This document shows, one piece after another, positions 9,200 to 18,136 of a stretch of DNA of 64,000 bases (the stretch's first letter is position 1; every line of letters begins with the position of its first letter). Below the pieces are notes generated by a model. That model saw only the letters and a program-made list of their open reading frames with translations, made no database searches and was not told the origin of the DNA. Source of the stretch: Sphingomonas sp. TREG-RG-20F-R18-01 (GTDB lineage: Bacteria; Pseudomonadota; Alphaproteobacteria; Sphingomonadales; Sphingomonadaceae); NCBI RefSeq assembly GCF_022662475.1, contig NZ_JAKNQQ010000002.1, positions 310,001 to 374,000 of the forward strand. The letters are read 5' to 3'. A program made the position numbers and the translations under genes.

Positions 9200-10582
9200 C
9201 TAGGGGTTCGGCGGCTGCTTCTCAACCGTCTGGCGGTCGATTGCCCAGCATAAGGCGAGCAGGAGGAAGGGGGTCGCGCATTCGCGGTGGCGTTCGCCGA
9301 ATTCGAACCACACGCCGAACAGCACCCATTGCAGGACGCACGCCGCGATCAACAGCAGCAGGGCGAGCGGCAAACGGCCCTGGCGGATCGCCGTGGCGCC
9401 AAGCAGCGCGATCTGCGCCAGCTGCGCGACCGGCCACAACAGCGCGGCCAGCGCGCGCGGGATCGACGGGTGCATCGCCTCGAGCCGAACCACCCCGAAC
9501 ACCCCGATCCCCGTCGCGCGGACCAATTTGGTCGCGGTCAGCCGGAGGAAGGCGGCGGGATGGTGTTCGATCCACTCGAGCGCGATCGCCTTGATCCGCG
9601 CATTGTAGGTCAGTTCGGGCAAGCCCTTGAGCGCGGGCGGCGGGGGCTCCCAATTGCCGGTGGCGGCAGGATTGTTGCCGATCCACAGGCTTGCCCCGCT
9701 CGCGCTCGTCAAGGGCACGAAGGTGTGGAACAGCGTCCAGTTGCGGACCCACCAGGGCAGCAGCACGACGACCGCGACCATCGCGCCGCGCAAGCCGAAC
9801 AGCACCATTGGTCCCCATCCGCTCCGGGCCAGCAGCACGATGCCGAACAGGGCGGCAAGCGGCGCCTCGCCGGGCTGGGTCAGCGCGAGCAACCCCGCCG
9901 GCACGCCGAGCGCGACCGCACCGCGCCAGCCCGCACGCGGCGTCAGCCACGCCAGCGCAAGCAGCACGATGAGGAGCGCGCACAGCGACTCCTTCTGCGC
10001 GAGCGGTGCCGAGAACAGCACCGACGGCCACACCACATACAGCCACGCCGCCCGCCGCCCCGCCGGGGCATCGCCGAGCCGCGCGCCCAGTTTCGCGATC
10101 GACGCGGCGGTCGCAAGATCGGTCAGCGTGCCCAGCGCGAGCAGCGACGCGGTCGAGAAGCCGAGTACCGCGCTCCATGCCGCGAGCACGACCGGATAGG
10201 CCGGCGGGAACAGCGCGCGCCAGTCGGATCCGAAATAGGGTTCGTACAGGACCAGCCCGCGCCCGGCGAGAAGGCCCTGCGCCAGGACCCGGTAGGATTG
10301 CGGGTCGCCGGGCGATACACGCCCCGCGCCGATCCACGCGGCGCCGACGCGCAACGCCAGCATGACGGCGCACAGAAGGACGAGCCCGCTCGCGCCGGGC
10401 CGCTCGCGCAACCGCGCGATCCCGACCGTGGCGAGCGCACCCCATACCGCGATCACCGCGAAGCTTCCGCCGGTCAGCCCCCAGCGTGCCGCGAGATCGG
10501 GGAGCGTCGACAGGCCATAGAGCGCCAGCACCGTGAACAGCGCGGCGGTCGCAAGCCGCAGGGCGCGGGTCTCGCGCATCAC
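9200..10582 (-). CDS. GT-C family membrane glycosyltransferase (GT39/ArnT-like)
   Basis: A 460-residue membrane protein with about ten helices. The first large loop holds GDPQSYRVLAQGLLAGRGLV, the D-x-x-x-Y pattern used by polyprenyl-phosphate-dependent GT39-type transferases, and later WWVRNWTLFHTFVPL with IGNNPAATGNWEPP is typical of this group. It would move a sugar from a lipid-phosphate donor to a periplasmic acceptor. Its ATG overlaps the stop of motB (ATGA), so it is translationally coupled to a motor gene, which raises a possible role in glycosylating a flagellar or surface component; that link is inference from position only. Confidence 0.75.
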   Translation of the reverse strand: MMRETRALRLATAALFTVLALYGLSTLPDLAARWGLTGGSFAVIAVWGALATVGIARLRERPGASGLVLLCAVMLALRVGAAWIGAGRVSPGDPQSYRVLAQGLLAGRGLVLYEPYFGSDWRALFPPAYPVVLAAWSAVLGFSTASLLALGTLTDLATAASIAKLGARLGDAPAGRRAAWLYVVWPSVLFSAPLAQKESLCALLIVLLALAWLTPRAGWRGAVALGVPAGLLALTQPGEAPLAALFGIVLLARSGWGPMVLFGLRGAMVAVVVLLPWWVRNWTLFHTFVPLTSASGASLWIGNNPAATGNWEPPPPALKGLPELTYNARIKAIALEWIEHHPAAFLRLTATKLVRATGIGVFGVVRLEAMHPSIPRALAALLWPVAQLAQIALLGATAIRQGRLPLALLLLIAACVLQWVLFGVWFEFGERHRECATPFLLLALCWAIDRQTVEKQPPNP

Positions 10583-11484
10583 TCGCCGAAGGCGGTGGCG
10601 CGGTACAGCAGCGTGATTGCGACGCGACGGTTGCGCGGGTCGGTCGGGTTGGTCGGGATGATCGGCTCGCGGTCCGCCACGCCCTCGATCCGGTTGAAGC
10701 GATTCTCGGGCGTGCCCCCGGCGGCGAGGCGTCGCCGCGTCGCTTCGGCCCGCGCACTCGAGAGCATCCAGTTGTTCATCGCGAGCGGATCGCCGTAGCC
10801 GAGGCTATCGGTATGGCCGCGGATCATGATCGGGTTGGCGGTGCCCCTGATCGACTGCGCGATCAGCCCGAGCAGGGCTGACGCGCGCGGTTCGAGCTGG
10901 GTCGTGCCGAGGTCGAACATCGAATAATCGGCATCGTCGAGCAGGTCGATCCGCAACCCGTTCTGCGTGCGGACGAAGCGAACGTGCGACGACAGTTTCA
11001 CCAATTGCGGGTTGGACGCCATCGATGACAGAACCTGCCGGCGCATCTTCTCGAAATTCTTGCGATCCTCGACCGACATCGCGGTACGGTCCTTGAGCGT
11101 GCCTTTCTGGCCCGAGCCGACCTGCATCCCGCCGGTCGCGTCGATCGGCACGGTCATCGCGCGGGTGCCGGTCTGCGACGCCTTGTGCTGGTAATTGTCC
11201 TTGTCGGTGATCGACGAGCCGCCGAACAGCCCCATCGAGCCGGCGCTGTTCTGCTTGAGCTGGACGAGCGTCGGCGAGAAATAGTCGGCGAGCGCCTTGC
11301 GCTGCTTCTCGTTGGTCGCGCCGAGCAGCCACATCAGCAGGAAGAACGCCATCATCGCGGTGACGAAATCGGCATAGGCGACCTTCCACGCGCCGCCGTG
11401 ATGCCCGCCGTGGCCCTCGATATAGATCTTCTTGTAGATGATCTTGGGAGGCTGGTTGGTCCCATGCGGCGCGCGCGCGGCCAT
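10579..11484 (-). CDS. motB: Flagellar motor stator protein MotB
   Basis: Forms the ion-conducting stator with MotA and anchors it to peptidoglycan. The 301-residue product has a single N-terminal membrane helix with the proton-carrying aspartate in YADFVTAMMAFFLLMW (Asp39), a linker, and a C-terminal OmpA-like domain from about 180 with IMIRGHTDSLGYGDP and SSARAEATRRRL. A histidine-rich stretch (GHGGHHGG) precedes the helix. Separated from motA by 282 bp that hold an inverted repeat, rather than the usual tight coupling. Confidence 0.95.
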   Translation of the reverse strand: MAARAPHGTNQPPKIIYKKIYIEGHGGHHGGAWKVAYADFVTAMMAFFLLMWLLGATNEKQRKALADYFSPTLVQLKQNSAGSMGLFGGSSITDKDNYQHKASQTGTRAMTVPIDATGGMQVGSGQKGTLKDRTAMSVEDRKNFEKMRRQVLSSMASNPQLVKLSSHVRFVRTQNGLRIDLLDDADYSMFDLGTTQLEPRASALLGLIAQSIRGTANPIMIRGHTDSLGYGDPLAMNNWMLSSARAEATRRRLAAGGTPENRFNRIEGVADREPIIPTNPTDPRNRRVAITLLYRATAFGE

Positions 11485-11597
11485 CAGCGGCGGTTCCCGA
11501 GCACGACCGGATCACACAGCATCGCCACCGCGCGAAGCGCAGAGACGGCATCGGCGTAGGCACTTCCCCGGGGAGGCGTTGAACCGAGTAAGTTTGG

Positions 11598-11714
11598 CTC
11601 GCACAAAGCCACAAAGTCACGAAGAGAAGAGGGCGTCTCGTTCTCGCGTTGCCGCGCCTCGATCGGGCGACCGACCAATGCGGACCGCTTTGCGGCTTTG
11701 TGGCTTTGTGCGAG
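11598..11714. repeat. 19-bp perfect inverted repeat between motB and motA
   Basis: Arms CTCGCACAAAGCCACAAAG (11598-11616) and its exact reverse complement (11696-11714) enclose about 79 bp. In the transcribed (minus) direction the motA-motB message would carry this hairpin in its intercistronic region. It resembles an interspersed palindromic element rather than a coding remnant. The rest of the 11485-11766 gap holds no gene I can support. Confidence 0.8.
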
Positions 11715-11766
11715 ATTTCCTGCTTCGAAACGCATCCCGCCAACGGTTTGATGGTGAACCATCACG

Positions 11767-12630
11767 TCACCGCGCCCGCAGGCCGTCGAAGACTTCGGCG
11801 AAGCCCGGCTGGTTCGAATGCGCGATGCCCGAGCGCGCCGCCTCGATCACCAGCGGCTGCGGGTGGCCGTGGAGCGAGGCGATGATGATCTGCTTGACCA
11901 CGTGATAGATCGCGCCATCCGCCTCGATCACCTGTTTGAGCCGGTTGGCCAGCGGCGCGACGATCCCGTACGCGAGCAGCACGCCCATGAACGTACCGAC
12001 CAGCGCCGACCCGATCATCGCGCCGAGGATCGCGGGCGGCTTGTCGATCGAGCCCATCGTCTTGACCACGCCGAGCACGGCCGCGACGATGCCGAGCGCG
12101 GGCAGCGCGTCGGCGAGGCTCGAGATCGTCCCGTGCGGGCCCTCGACCTCGTGGTGGTGGGTCTTGATCATGTTGTCCATCACGTCCTCGACCGCATGGA
12201 CGTCGAGCGTCCCCGACGAGACGACGACCAGCCGCAACGTGTCCGCGATCAGGTTGATGAGCGTATGATCCGACAGCAGCCGCGGATATTCGGCGAAGAC
12301 CGCGGAGGACTTGGGATCCTCGACATGCGGCTCGAGCGCGATCGGCCCTTCGGTACGGAGCATCTTCATCAGCTTCGACACCAGGAAGATGACGTCGAGA
12401 TAGTCCTGCTTCTTGTATTTCGGGCCCTTGAAGACCTTCATGAAGCCGCCGCCGAGCGCCTTCAGTTCCTTCATCGAATTGCCGATGATCAGCGCGCCGA
12501 CCGCGGCGCCGCCGATGATGAGCATTTCGTGCGGAATCGCTTCCATCACCGGACCCAGCGCGCCGCCAGTGATGGCAAAGCCGCCGAAAATCATCACGAG
12601 GAGAACGACGAGGCCGATTGCGGGAAACAT
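11767..12630 (-). CDS. motA: Flagellar motor stator protein MotA
   Basis: A 287-residue, four-helix stator subunit. The N-terminal helix (FPAIGLVVLLVMIFGGFAIT), a second helix near 37-52, and the C-terminal pair beginning at LADALPALGIVAAVLGVVK and MIGSALVGTFMGVLLAYGIV match MotA of the long-loop class, with the cytoplasmic charged loop between. Lies downstream of flgL on the same strand; the intervening 290 bp contain a family B repeat. This is the full-length stator; a second, shorter MotA-like protein is encoded at 22036. Confidence 0.95.
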   Translation of the reverse strand: MFPAIGLVVLLVMIFGGFAITGGALGPVMEAIPHEMLIIGGAAVGALIIGNSMKELKALGGGFMKVFKGPKYKKQDYLDVIFLVSKLMKMLRTEGPIALEPHVEDPKSSAVFAEYPRLLSDHTLINLIADTLRLVVVSSGTLDVHAVEDVMDNMIKTHHHEVEGPHGTISSLADALPALGIVAAVLGVVKTMGSIDKPPAILGAMIGSALVGTFMGVLLAYGIVAPLANRLKQVIEADGAIYHVVKQIIIASLHGHPQPLVIEAARSGIAHSNQPGFAEVFDGLRAR

Positions 12631-12796
12631 GAGTGGCGGTAAGCCCTTGTAAACGCTGCGTTGGACGATGCTGCAAGACGCTCGCGACCCGCATTGGCCG
12701 CTATGGTTACGGTCTAGGGGGATTCCGTAGCAAAACGGTTAACCAGCAGTGGGGCTGGCGTTAATTCTTGCGGTTCCCGGCGAAGCGCTACCTTGC

Positions 12797-12910
12797 GTCA
12801 CCCCGGCGAAGGCCGGGGCCGCGCGGTTACCCGGGCGCGGCAGGACGGCTGGGCGCGGTATCGCCGGTTGTGCCCCCTGACATGGCGGCCCCGGCCTGCG
12901 CCGGGGTGAC
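12797..12910. repeat. Family B palindromic repeat (GTCACCCCGGCGAAGGCC type)
   Basis: About 114 bp bounded by GTCACCCCGGCGAAGGCC and the complementary right arm ending CGCCGGGGTGAC. The arms could form a long GC-rich stem with a loop of about 65 nt. It sits between flgL and motA, both minus strand, ending 10 bp beyond the flgL stop. Other full copies are at 34166, 46958 and 58207. Confidence 0.88.
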
Positions 12911-12920
12911 GGTGCTGGAA

Positions 12921-13835
12921 TCAGCGCAGATAGGTGAACAGCGACAGGCTGCTCAGCTTGGTAAAGCTCGCCTGGGTCGCCGACAGGATCGTCATCTGCT
13001 TCTGCAATTCCGTAATCGCTGCGGACAGGTCGGTGTCCTCGAGCCCGGTACGATCGCTCTCGCGCGCTGTGGCCGCGTCGGTGGCCTGCGAGGACACGAT
13101 GTCGAGTCGCGCGGCGCGGGCGCCGACCGATCCCTGCACGTTGTTGACCTGCGTCTGCGCGGCGCCGAGCCCGTCGATCGCGTCGGAAGAGGCTGTCGAA
13201 ACGTCCCCGCCGGCGTCGAGTGCGGTGATGTAACTGGACAGGATGGCAAACACGTCGGTCTTGCCGCCCGCCTTGGTCTTGATGTTGCCGAACACGCGCT
13301 CCGCGCTGTCGGTCGCCGATACCGAGGTGCCGTCGCCGACCGGGATCGCGGGGAGCTCCCCGGTCCCGCCAAGCGACACCGTGCCATCGGCCGCCTGCGT
13401 GACCGCGGCGGTGCCGGTCGCAGCACCGAACAACGGCTGGCCGCGCGCGTCGCTGGTGTTGGCGAGGCTGACCAGATCGTCGAGGATGCTATTGAGCTCG
13501 GTCGCGATGGTCTTGCGATCGTCGTCGTTGAGCGTGCCGGTATTGGCGCGAATCGTCAGCTCCGACGCCCGCTGAAGCTGCGTGGACACGGCGGTCAGCG
13601 TCGAATCGGACTGTTCGAGCAGCGACTTTGCCAGGCTGATGTTGCTCGAATAGGCCGACTGGTCGGCATCCGCCTGCTTGATCGACGCGAGCCGGTTGTA
13701 CGCGACCACGTCCTGCGACGGCGCGGTCAGTTTCTTGCCGGTCGCGATCTGCGTGTTGAGCGTGCTCGTCTGCGCGGACAGATTGGTCATCTGCGCCGAG
13801 GTGCGATCGAAAAACAGGCTGGTGCCGATTTGCAT
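12921..13835 (-). CDS. flgL: Flagellar hook-filament junction protein FlgL (HAP3)
   Basis: A 304-residue flagellin-like axial protein linking hook and filament. The N-terminus MQIGTSLFFDRTSAQMTNL and heptad pattern LNTQIATGKKL match FlgL/flagellin N-domains; the C-terminus ends with the predicted helix FTKLSSLSLFTYLR. Last gene of the flgB-flgL run, 19 bp after flgK. Secreted through the flagellar export apparatus, so no signal peptide is expected. Confidence 0.93.
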   Translation of the reverse strand: MQIGTSLFFDRTSAQMTNLSAQTSTLNTQIATGKKLTAPSQDVVAYNRLASIKQADADQSAYSSNISLAKSLLEQSDSTLTAVSTQLQRASELTIRANTGTLNDDDRKTIATELNSILDDLVSLANTSDARGQPLFGAATGTAAVTQAADGTVSLGGTGELPAIPVGDGTSVSATDSAERVFGNIKTKAGGKTDVFAILSSYITALDAGGDVSTASSDAIDGLGAAQTQVNNVQGSVGARAARLDIVSSQATDAATARESDRTGLEDTDLSAAITELQKQMTILSATQASFTKLSSLSLFTYLR

Positions 13836-13854
13836 GGCGGGTTCCGTCCGGGGC

Positions 13855-15195
13855 CTAGTGGAGGTCGAGGATCGACTGGAGCGTGTCCTTGGCGACCTGG
13901 ATCACCCGGCTGGACGCTTGATAGGCCTGCTGGAAGCGCAGCAGGTCGACCGCTTCGGTATCGAGATTGACGCCCGACACCGCGTCACGCGCCGACAGCG
14001 CGTTGGTGCGGATCGCGCCCTGCGCATCGGCGACCTGCTTGCGCGCGGCGAGCGCGGCGGCATTGCCCGAGACGAGCGCGGTCGTGTTCGATTCGAAAGC
14101 GCCGCTGGTGCGCAGCGTATCGAGCTTGCCGAGATTGCTGTTGTCGCGCGGTCCCGCGCCGACTGCCGCCGCGGCGACGCCACGCGGGTCGGTCAGCGCT
14201 ACGGTAATGTCGGTCGGGCTGGTCCCGGTCGCGAACAGCGCGGTGCCGGCTTTCGAATCGAGATCCGCGCCGCCCTGCTGCACCGCGTTGACGCCGTCGG
14301 TGAACGACGTCGCGATCGCGTCGAGCTTGATCCGCGCATCCGATATCCGCTGCGCGCCTTCGACCACGCCCGCCAGCGCGCCGCCGGACGGGGTGACGCT
14401 CGCCTGCGAACGCTGCAGCGAAAAGGCGATGACGCCGTCGGTGCCGCGCGCGAATTGCAGCGTCTCGGCCTGGTTGCCCGAAACGAACGACGGACCGCCC
14501 GCGTTGCCGAGCTTGACCGCGGCGCGGCCGTAGGAATCGATCGACACCGACACGTCGCTGATCGCGCTCATCTGATCGAGGATCGAATCGCGCTGGTCGG
14601 CCAGCTGCGCCGCGCCGACGGAGCCGGGCTTGACCCGCGACAGCCCGTCGTTGACCTTCGCGAGCGAGGCGCCAAGCCCGTTGATCGTGGAGACCGCATT
14701 GGCGGCGGTCGTGTCGACGTTGCTGTCGAGCTGGTCGAGTGCCTTGCCGGTGGCGCTGAACGATCCGGCGACCGCCGTCGCCTGTTCGAGCAGCGCGGCG
14801 CGCGGTGTCGTCGCGGTCGGATCGGCGGCGACCGCCTTGCTCGCGTTGAAGAAGCTGGTCAGCCGGTCGCCGAGCTGGTTGCCGGTCAGCGCGGTCTCGA
14901 TCTGCCCGAGCCAGGTGATGCTGGTGTCGCTGCGCGCGAGATCCGACTGCGACGTGCGCACGTCGGCATCGCGCAACGCATCGGCCGAGCGCGTGATGCC
15001 CGACGTCGTGACGCCGAACCCGCTGCCGTTCACCGTCGCCGAGTTCAGCCCGGTGGCGGGCGCGATCTCGGACAGGTCGGTGGTGCGCTTGGCGTAGCCC
15101 GGCGTCGACGCATTGGCGATATTGTCGGAAACGGTGGTCAGCGCGGTCTGATACGCTTTGACGCCACTCGCGCCGATGCTCAGCATGTCGCTCAT
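13855..15195 (-). CDS. flgK: Flagellar hook-associated protein FlgK (HAP1)
   Basis: A 446-residue hook-associated protein. The N-terminal rod/hook signature is SIGASGVKAYQTALTTVSDN then IANASTPGYAKR, and the C-terminal family motif is VNLDTEAVDLLRFQQAYQAS ending IQSILDL-like (TLQSILDLH). Its ATG overlaps the flgJ stop. Length is normal for short alphaproteobacterial FlgK. Confidence 0.95.
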   Translation of the reverse strand: MSDMLSIGASGVKAYQTALTTVSDNIANASTPGYAKRTTDLSEIAPATGLNSATVNGSGFGVTTSGITRSADALRDADVRTSQSDLARSDTSITWLGQIETALTGNQLGDRLTSFFNASKAVAADPTATTPRAALLEQATAVAGSFSATGKALDQLDSNVDTTAANAVSTINGLGASLAKVNDGLSRVKPGSVGAAQLADQRDSILDQMSAISDVSVSIDSYGRAAVKLGNAGGPSFVSGNQAETLQFARGTDGVIAFSLQRSQASVTPSGGALAGVVEGAQRISDARIKLDAIATSFTDGVNAVQQGGADLDSKAGTALFATGTSPTDITVALTDPRGVAAAAVGAGPRDNSNLGKLDTLRTSGAFESNTTALVSGNAAALAARKQVADAQGAIRTNALSARDAVSGVNLDTEAVDLLRFQQAYQASSRVIQVAKDTLQSILDLH

Positions 15196-15557
15196 GGCGT
15201 CTTGGCCTTGTCGGTCGCGGGTGCAGCCTGCAGCCCGGCCTGGACGCCCGCCTGCGACTTCGCGAGAAACGCGGTCATCGCCTTGCCGATGCCGAGCGGC
15301 GCGTGCGCGGCCATGGTCTGCGCGACCTGCGTGTCCTGCATTTCCTTGAACGTATCCATACCCTTGGACCCGAACAGATCGTCCTCGGCGAGATGCGTCG
15401 AGCGCATCGCCTTGACCATCATGCCGGTGAACACCGCCTCGAACTTCTTGCCGGCGGCATCGAGGTTGGCGCGGTTCGACAGCCGGCTGGTGTCGGTCGC
15501 GACACCACCGACCGCCGAAGGCGCGTTGACCGGGGGAAGGGCAGGGACGTCACTCAC
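15192..15557 (-). CDS. flgJ: Rod-binding protein, FlgJ N-domain only
   Basis: A 121-residue protein corresponding only to the rod-capping half of enterobacterial FlgJ: FEAVFTGMMVKAMRSTHL and GMDTFKEMQDTQVAQTMA are the family landmarks. The muramidase half is absent. As in many alphaproteobacteria the peptidoglycan-cutting activity is probably supplied by a separate protein; a transglycosylase gene at 24760 in this window is a good candidate. Overlaps flgI (upstream) and flgK (downstream) by 4 bp each. Confidence 0.9.
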   Translation of the reverse strand: MSDVPALPPVNAPSAVGGVATDTSRLSNRANLDAAGKKFEAVFTGMMVKAMRSTHLAEDDLFGSKGMDTFKEMQDTQVAQTMAAHAPLGIGKAMTAFLAKSQAGVQAGLQAAPATDKAKTP

Positions 15558-16648
15558 AATACGATCAACTCCGCTTTGAGCGATCCCGCTTCCTTGAGCG
15601 CCTCGAGGATCGCGACCAGGTCGGCGGGCGACGCGCCGATCGCATTGATCGCCTTGACCACGTCGGACAGTTTGGGACCGGGCGCGATCAGGAACATCGG
15701 GTGCTTTTCCTCGTCGACCGCGATGCCCGACTTCTGCGCCTTGGTCGTCTGGCCCTGGCTGAACGGCGCGGGCTGGCTGACGCGTTCGTTCTCGTCGATC
15801 CGCACGGTCAGCTTGCCGTGGGTGATCGCGGCGGTGCTGACGCGGACCGCCGAGTTGATCACGACGGTGCCGGTGCGCGCGTTGACGATCACCTTGGCGG
15901 GCGGCTCGGCCGAGACGACGGTGAGGTTCTCGATCTCGCTCATCAAGGTCGCGCGGACGTCCCCGCCGATCGGCGCGCGGACCGAGACCGACACGGCGTC
16001 GACCGCCTGCGCCACGCCGGTGCCGAAGCGCGCGTTGATCGAACCCGCGACGTTCTGCGCGGTCGTGAAATCGGCGCGCGCCAAGTTGAAGGTCAGCGCG
16101 GGCGTGTTCTCGAACCCGGTCTTGACCGCACGCTCGACCGTCGCGCCTTCGGGAATGCGGCCGGTCGAAGGGATGTTGATGACGATCTGCGACCCGTCCT
16201 TGCCCTCGGCACCGAGGCCGCCGACCGCGAGATTGCCCTGCGCCATCGCATAGATCTGGTTGTCGGCACCGAGCAGCGGCGTCAGGATCAGCGCACCGCC
16301 ACGAAGCGACTTGGCCTTGCCCATCGAGGCGATGGTGATGTCGAGCTTCTGCCCGGGCTTGGCAAAGGGGGGCAGTTCAGCGGTGATCATCACCACCGCC
16401 GCGTTCTTGAGCCCGGGATTGACGTTGGCGGGCAATTGCAGCCCGAAGCGCGAGGTCACCGCCTTCATCGACTGGATGGTATATTCGAGATTGTCGTCGC
16501 CGGTGCCGGGCAGCCCGACGACCACGCCATAGCCCGTCAGCTGGTTGGTACGGATCCCCTGGAACCCGCCGAGATCCTTGATCCGGTCGGCCGAGGCGGG
16601 GGCCGCGACGACGAGCGCGAGGAGCGTGGCGAGCAGCAGACGCAGCAT
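15554..16648 (-). CDS. flgI: Flagellar P-ring protein FlgI
   Basis: A 364-residue periplasmic ring protein with a Sec signal peptide (LRLLLATLLALVVAAPASA, cleavage after about residue 20) and the strongly conserved start of the mature protein DRIKDLGGFQGIRTNQLTGY. The C-terminus GASPADLVAILEALKEAGSL is also diagnostic. Builds the P ring around the rod in the peptidoglycan layer. Overlaps flgH by one base. Confidence 0.97.
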   Translation of the reverse strand: MLRLLLATLLALVVAAPASADRIKDLGGFQGIRTNQLTGYGVVVGLPGTGDDNLEYTIQSMKAVTSRFGLQLPANVNPGLKNAAVVMITAELPPFAKPGQKLDITIASMGKAKSLRGGALILTPLLGADNQIYAMAQGNLAVGGLGAEGKDGSQIVINIPSTGRIPEGATVERAVKTGFENTPALTFNLARADFTTAQNVAGSINARFGTGVAQAVDAVSVSVRAPIGGDVRATLMSEIENLTVVSAEPPAKVIVNARTGTVVINSAVRVSTAAITHGKLTVRIDENERVSQPAPFSQGQTTKAQKSGIAVDEEKHPMFLIAPGPKLSDVVKAINAIGASPADLVAILEALKEAGSLKAELIVL

Positions 16649-17337
16649 CAGAACGGACTCACGACGGAGAAGAAGCGGCCGAGCCAGCCCTGACGGCTCG
16701 CCCGCGCGACGTCGCCCTTGCCGGTATAGGCGATTTGCGCATCGGCGACCCGGGTCGACGGGACGCGATTGTCGGCGTCGATGTCGGCGGTGCGGATCAG
16801 CCCCTTGATCTGGACGAACTCGTCGCCGCGATTGAGCGTGACCCGCTTCTGGCCCTGCACCAGCATCGTGCCGTTGGGCAGGACGCGGCTGACCGTGACG
16901 CTGATCTCGCCCGACAGCGTGTTCGACTGGTCGGCGGCACCGCCGCCCTTGAAGTTGCGGTTGCCGCTGGTCGCGATGTCGGTCCCCTGGAACAGCGCGA
17001 GCCGCCCGGTGGTCGGCGGGGTGAACGCCAGGCTGCCCGACGAATCGAGCTTGGAGTTCGCCGACTTGGACGCCGCGGTGCGCTCGACCAGCACGATCGT
17101 CAGCGGATCGCCGACGCGGCGGGCGCGGGTCCCTTCATACAGGGCCGCATAACCGTCGCCGACCTGGAAGATCGATCCCGTCGCGGCCGCCGGCGCCAGC
17201 GCCGGTTCGGGCATCGCCGCCGAGAAATCGACCGGCGGCGTCTTCTTGCCGAGCAGGCGCGACTCGGCCGCGCTGGGCAAAAACAACGCAAATCCGACGA
17301 TCAGCTGGATGGCGAACGGCTTCATGACTCTAGCCAT
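16648..17337 (-). CDS. flgH: Flagellar L-ring protein FlgH
   Basis: A 229-residue outer-membrane ring protein. The family motif DPLTIVLVERTAASKSAN follows an N-terminal signal region, and the C-terminal part contains LPNGTMLVQGQKRVTLN and the ending WLGRFFSVVSPF. FlgH is normally a lipoprotein; here the N-terminal stretch MARVMKPFAIQLIVGFALFL is hydrophobic but I do not see a convincing lipobox cysteine, which is unusual and could also reflect a wrongly placed start. Abuts flgG (17337) and flgI. Confidence 0.93.
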   Translation of the reverse strand: MARVMKPFAIQLIVGFALFLPSAAESRLLGKKTPPVDFSAAMPEPALAPAAATGSIFQVGDGYAALYEGTRARRVGDPLTIVLVERTAASKSANSKLDSSGSLAFTPPTTGRLALFQGTDIATSGNRNFKGGGAADQSNTLSGEISVTVSRVLPNGTMLVQGQKRVTLNRGDEFVQIKGLIRTADIDADNRVPSTRVADAQIAYTGKGDVARASRQGWLGRFFSVVSPF

Positions 17338-18125
17338 CAGATATTTTGATTAACATATTTGAGCATTTCGTCGGTCGCGGTGATCATTTTTGAATTCACC
17401 TCATACGCGCGCTGGGTTTCGATCATGTCGACCAGCTCCTCGACGACGTTGACGTTCGATCCCTCGAGCTGCCCCTGGCGGATATTGCCGCGTCCGTCCT
17501 GCCCGGCGATGCCGAGGTTGGCGGCACCGCTCGCCGCGGTCTCGGTCAGGTAATTGTCGCCCTTGCTCAGCAACCCGGCCGAATTGGGGAAGCTCGCGAC
17601 CTGAATCTGGCCGAGCTCGCTCGGGGTGGTCTGGCCGGGGATCGTCGCCGAGACGGTGCCGTCGGTGCCGATCGTGATCGCGGTCGCGCCCTGCGGCACG
17701 GTGATGCCCGGCTGGACCTGATAGCCCTCGCTGGTGATCATCAGACCCTCGGGCGAGCGCGAGAAATTGCCCGCGCGGGTGTAACCGAGCGTGCCGCCCG
17801 GCATCTGCACCTGAAAGTACCCGTCACCGTCGAGCGCGAGGTCGAGGCTGTTGTTGGTCGACTGGAAAGACCCCTGCGTGTCGATCCGCGCGGTGCCCTG
17901 GATCTTGACGCCGGTGCCGAGGTTGAGCCCGGTCGCGTACTTCGTCTCGGACGTGCTCGGCGCGCCCGGCGCGGTCACCGTCTGGTACGCCAGCGTCTCG
18001 AACGCGGCGCGGTCCTTCTTGTACGCGGTCGTGTTGACGTTCGCGAGGTTGTTCGAGATGACTCGCATGCGCATGTCCTGGGCATCAAGCCCGGTCCGCG
18101 CGATATGCATGGCTGCACTGCCCAT
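17337..18125 (-). CDS. flgG: Distal rod protein FlgG
   Basis: A 262-residue distal rod protein. N-terminal motif AMHIARTGLDAQDMRMRVIS NNLANVNTTAYKKD, internal QVQPGITVPQGATAITIGTDG, and the C-terminal VEELVDMIETQRAYEVNSKM ending LKYVNQNI are all canonical. Follows flgF by 11 bp on the minus strand. Exported by the type III flagellar system. Confidence 0.97.
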   Translation of the reverse strand: MGSAAMHIARTGLDAQDMRMRVISNNLANVNTTAYKKDRAAFETLAYQTVTAPGAPSTSETKYATGLNLGTGVKIQGTARIDTQGSFQSTNNSLDLALDGDGYFQVQMPGGTLGYTRAGNFSRSPEGLMITSEGYQVQPGITVPQGATAITIGTDGTVSATIPGQTTPSELGQIQVASFPNSAGLLSKGDNYLTETAASGAANLGIAGQDGRGNIRQGQLEGSNVNVVEELVDMIETQRAYEVNSKMITATDEMLKYVNQNI

Positions 18126-18136
18126 CGTCTATTCCT

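Noticed and set aside
9287..10798. 503-codon plus-strand open frame
   Set aside because: Antisense to the GT39-like gene and motB; low-complexity Q/R/H composition and no domain.
12631..12780. Sigma-54 or sigma-28 promoter for motA
   Set aside because: The best minus-strand match (TCGCGAG then TTGCA) loses an invariant G of the -24 element; no good FliA match.
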